Source: an uncultured Oscillibacter sp.
Lineage (GTDB): Bacteria > Bacillota > Clostridia > Oscillospirales > Oscillospiraceae
Reading direction: 5' to 3'
Length of the DNA: 21,933 nucleotides
Assembly (NCBI GenBank): GCA_910587875.1
Contig: CAJUOD010000020.1
Location: 1-21,933 of the forward strand
Below are positions 20,990 to 21,933 of the stretch, one piece after another (position 1 is the first letter of the stretch; every line of letters starts with the position of its first letter). The translations under genes and the position numbers were made by a program. The notes under the pieces were generated by a model. That model was not told the DNA's origin. It was given only the letters and a program-made list of their open reading frames with translations, and did not search any database.

Positions 20990-21487
20990 ATGTTCCAAAT
21001 CGGGGACCTGATCGTGCATCCCATGCACGGGGCAGGTATCATCGATGATGTGGTCCAGGAAAAGGTGGCGGGCAAGGTGAAGGAGTACTATGTCTTCAAG
21101 ATGCCCGTTGGGGGGCTGGTCTTGAAGATCCCCACCGCCAACTGCCAGGCCATCGGCATCCGGTCCATCATCTCAGAGGCGGAGGCGGAGGCGTTTTTCG
21201 CCGGCATCCCCGCCCTGGAGGTGGAGTCCAGCGCCAACTGGAACAAGCGTTATCAGGAAAATCTCCTCCGGCTGAAGAGCGGGGATCTCAACGAGGTGGC
21301 CCGCGTGGTGAAGGGCCTGATGCGGCGGGACTCCCGCCGCGGGCTCTCCACGGGGGAGCGGAAGATGCTCCACAACGCGAAGCAGATCATCCTGTCTGAG
21401 ATTTCGCTGGTGGAGGGCTGCGCCTACCAGGACGCGGAGGCGCGGCTGGATCACGCGGTCATGCAGAAGCCGCCGGTCCCGCAGTAA
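20990..21487 (+). CDS. CarD-family transcriptional regulator
   Basis: CarD/CdnL proteins bind the RNA polymerase beta subunit and stabilise open promoter complexes. This one has 165 residues. The N-terminal RNA polymerase-interacting domain (about 1-60) begins MFQIGDLIVHPMHGAGIIDD and includes EYYVFKMPVGGLVLKIPTAN. The C-terminal helical DNA-contact domain contains WNKRYQENLLRLKSGDLNEV and RVVKGLMRRDSRRGLSTGER. The start at ATG 20990, with AAAGGGGTG upstream, places the conserved MF-IGD at the N terminus. A GTG at 20933 would add 19 weakly supported residues. It lies 29 bases before ispD; a carD-ispD pair is frequent in bacteria. Confidence 0.93.
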   Translation: MFQIGDLIVHPMHGAGIIDDVVQEKVAGKVKEYYVFKMPVGGLVLKIPTANCQAIGIRSIISEAEAEAFFAGIPALEVESSANWNKRYQENLLRLKSGDLNEVARVVKGLMRRDSRRGLSTGERKMLHNAKQIILSEISLVEGCAYQDAEARLDHAVMQKPPVPQ

Positions 21488-21516
21488 GGCCCCTCGGGGC
21501 GGAGAGGAAGTTTGCG

Positions 21517-21933
21517 ATGCTGCCGTTTTTGAAGAAAGTGCGGGAGGCCCGCAGGCCCCGCTGCGCCGCCCTGGTGGCGGCGGCGGGCAGCTCCACCCGG
21601 ATGGGCGGCGTAAACAAGCTGCTCCAGCCGCTGGACGGCGTGCCGGTGCTGGTTCGGACCCTGGCGGCCCTCCAGGTGGCGGGGGGCGTGGACGAGGTCA
21701 TCGTCGCCGCCCGGGAGGAGGACATCCTGGAGATCTCCCAGCTCTGCCGGACCTACGGGCTGACAAAGTGCGCCAAGGTGATCCGGGGCGGGGAGAACCG
21801 GGTCCACTCCGTGCTGCTGGCGGCGCTGGAGGCCTCGCCGGACACGGAGCTGCTGGCGGTGCACGACGGCGCCCGCCCCCTGGTGACGCCGGAGCTCATC
21901 GACCGGGTCATCGCCGCCGCTGCCCGGTGCTCC
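21517..21933 (+). CDS. ispD: 2-C-methyl-D-erythritol 4-phosphate cytidylyltransferase, 5' part
   Basis: IspD activates methylerythritol phosphate with CTP in the MEP isoprenoid pathway. The frame is open from ATG 21517 to the window end, giving 139 residues of a protein usually of about 230. After a short extra N-terminal stretch (MLPFLKKVREARRPRC) comes the nucleotide-binding signature ALVAAAGSSTRMGG with the downstream Lys of NKLLQPLDG. Further motifs are RGGENRVHSVLLAALEA and VHDGARPLVTPELID, which are diagnostic of IspD. GGAGAGGAAG supports the start. Together with ispH and ispA, it is the third isoprenoid gene in the window. Confidence 0.95.
   Translation, partial: MLPFLKKVREARRPRCAALVAAAGSSTRMGGVNKLLQPLDGVPVLVRTLAALQVAGGVDEVIVAAREEDILEISQLCRTYGLTKCAKVIRGGENRVHSVLLAALEASPDTELLAVHDGARPLVTPELIDRVIAAAARCS

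Overview
The window looks like core chromosome of a high-GC, endospore-forming, butyrate-producing member of the Clostridia, most likely an Oscillospiraceae/Ruminococcaceae relative of Flavonifractor, Intestinimonas or Oscillibacter. Four things point there: a complete spoIIIA operon, a Tyr T-box ahead of tyrS, the clostridial IspH-S1 fusion, and a CoA-transferase that closely resembles the butyryl-CoA:acetate enzymes of gut butyrate producers. Genus is inferred from remembered protein similarity and was not computed. I see no IS element, prophage, CRISPR array, tRNA or rRNA.

Layout. (1) 1-1973: 3' end of greA, then lysS, closed by a bidirectional terminator. (2) 1972-3469, minus strand: a radical-SAM protein of the spore-photolyase-like family and an unrecognised charged coiled-coil protein, each with its own promoter. 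(3) 3528-5122: promoter, Tyr T-box leader, tyrS, terminator. (4) 5150-9907: candidate sigma-E promoter and spoIIIAA to spoIIIAH, all intact and overlapping or tightly packed; these build the channel between mother cell and forespore. (5) 9911-10936: promoter, an Asp23/YqhY-type gene, nusB, terminator. (6) 10949-11473: a small unrecognised minus-strand gene facing a small XRE-type repressor gene across a shared promoter/operator region. (7) 11267-19297: one long co-directional run: XRE regulator, xseA, xseB, ispA, a MurR/RpiR-type regulator, a BaiN/HI0933-type flavoprotein, cmk, plsC and the ispH-S1 fusion, ending in a strong terminator. (8) 19301-20794: inverted repeat, promoter and CoA-transferase. 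(9) 20884-21933: direct repeats, a carD-family gene, and the 5' part of ispD, which runs off the window.

Functions fall into translation (lysS, tyrS with T-box, S1), transcription (greA, nusB, carD), isoprenoid synthesis by the MEP route (ispD, ispH, ispA), membrane lipid and nucleotide supply (plsC, cmk), DNA repair (xseAB), sporulation (spoIIIA) and fermentation (CoA-transferase).

The content is mostly conserved housekeeping, and I do not see a wholly new multi-gene system. The signals most worth following are: (a) a 90-base stretch at 29% GC inside the ispH half of the fusion that contains a promoter-like element, followed by an AAGGAGG and an in-frame ATG exactly at the start of the S1 half, which suggests a separately made S1 protein; (b) the palindrome lying on the promoter of the small minus-strand gene beside the XRE repressor; (c) a 26-base direct repeat bridging the spoIIIAE/spoIIIAF junction; and (d) the inverted repeat next to the CoA-transferase promoter.
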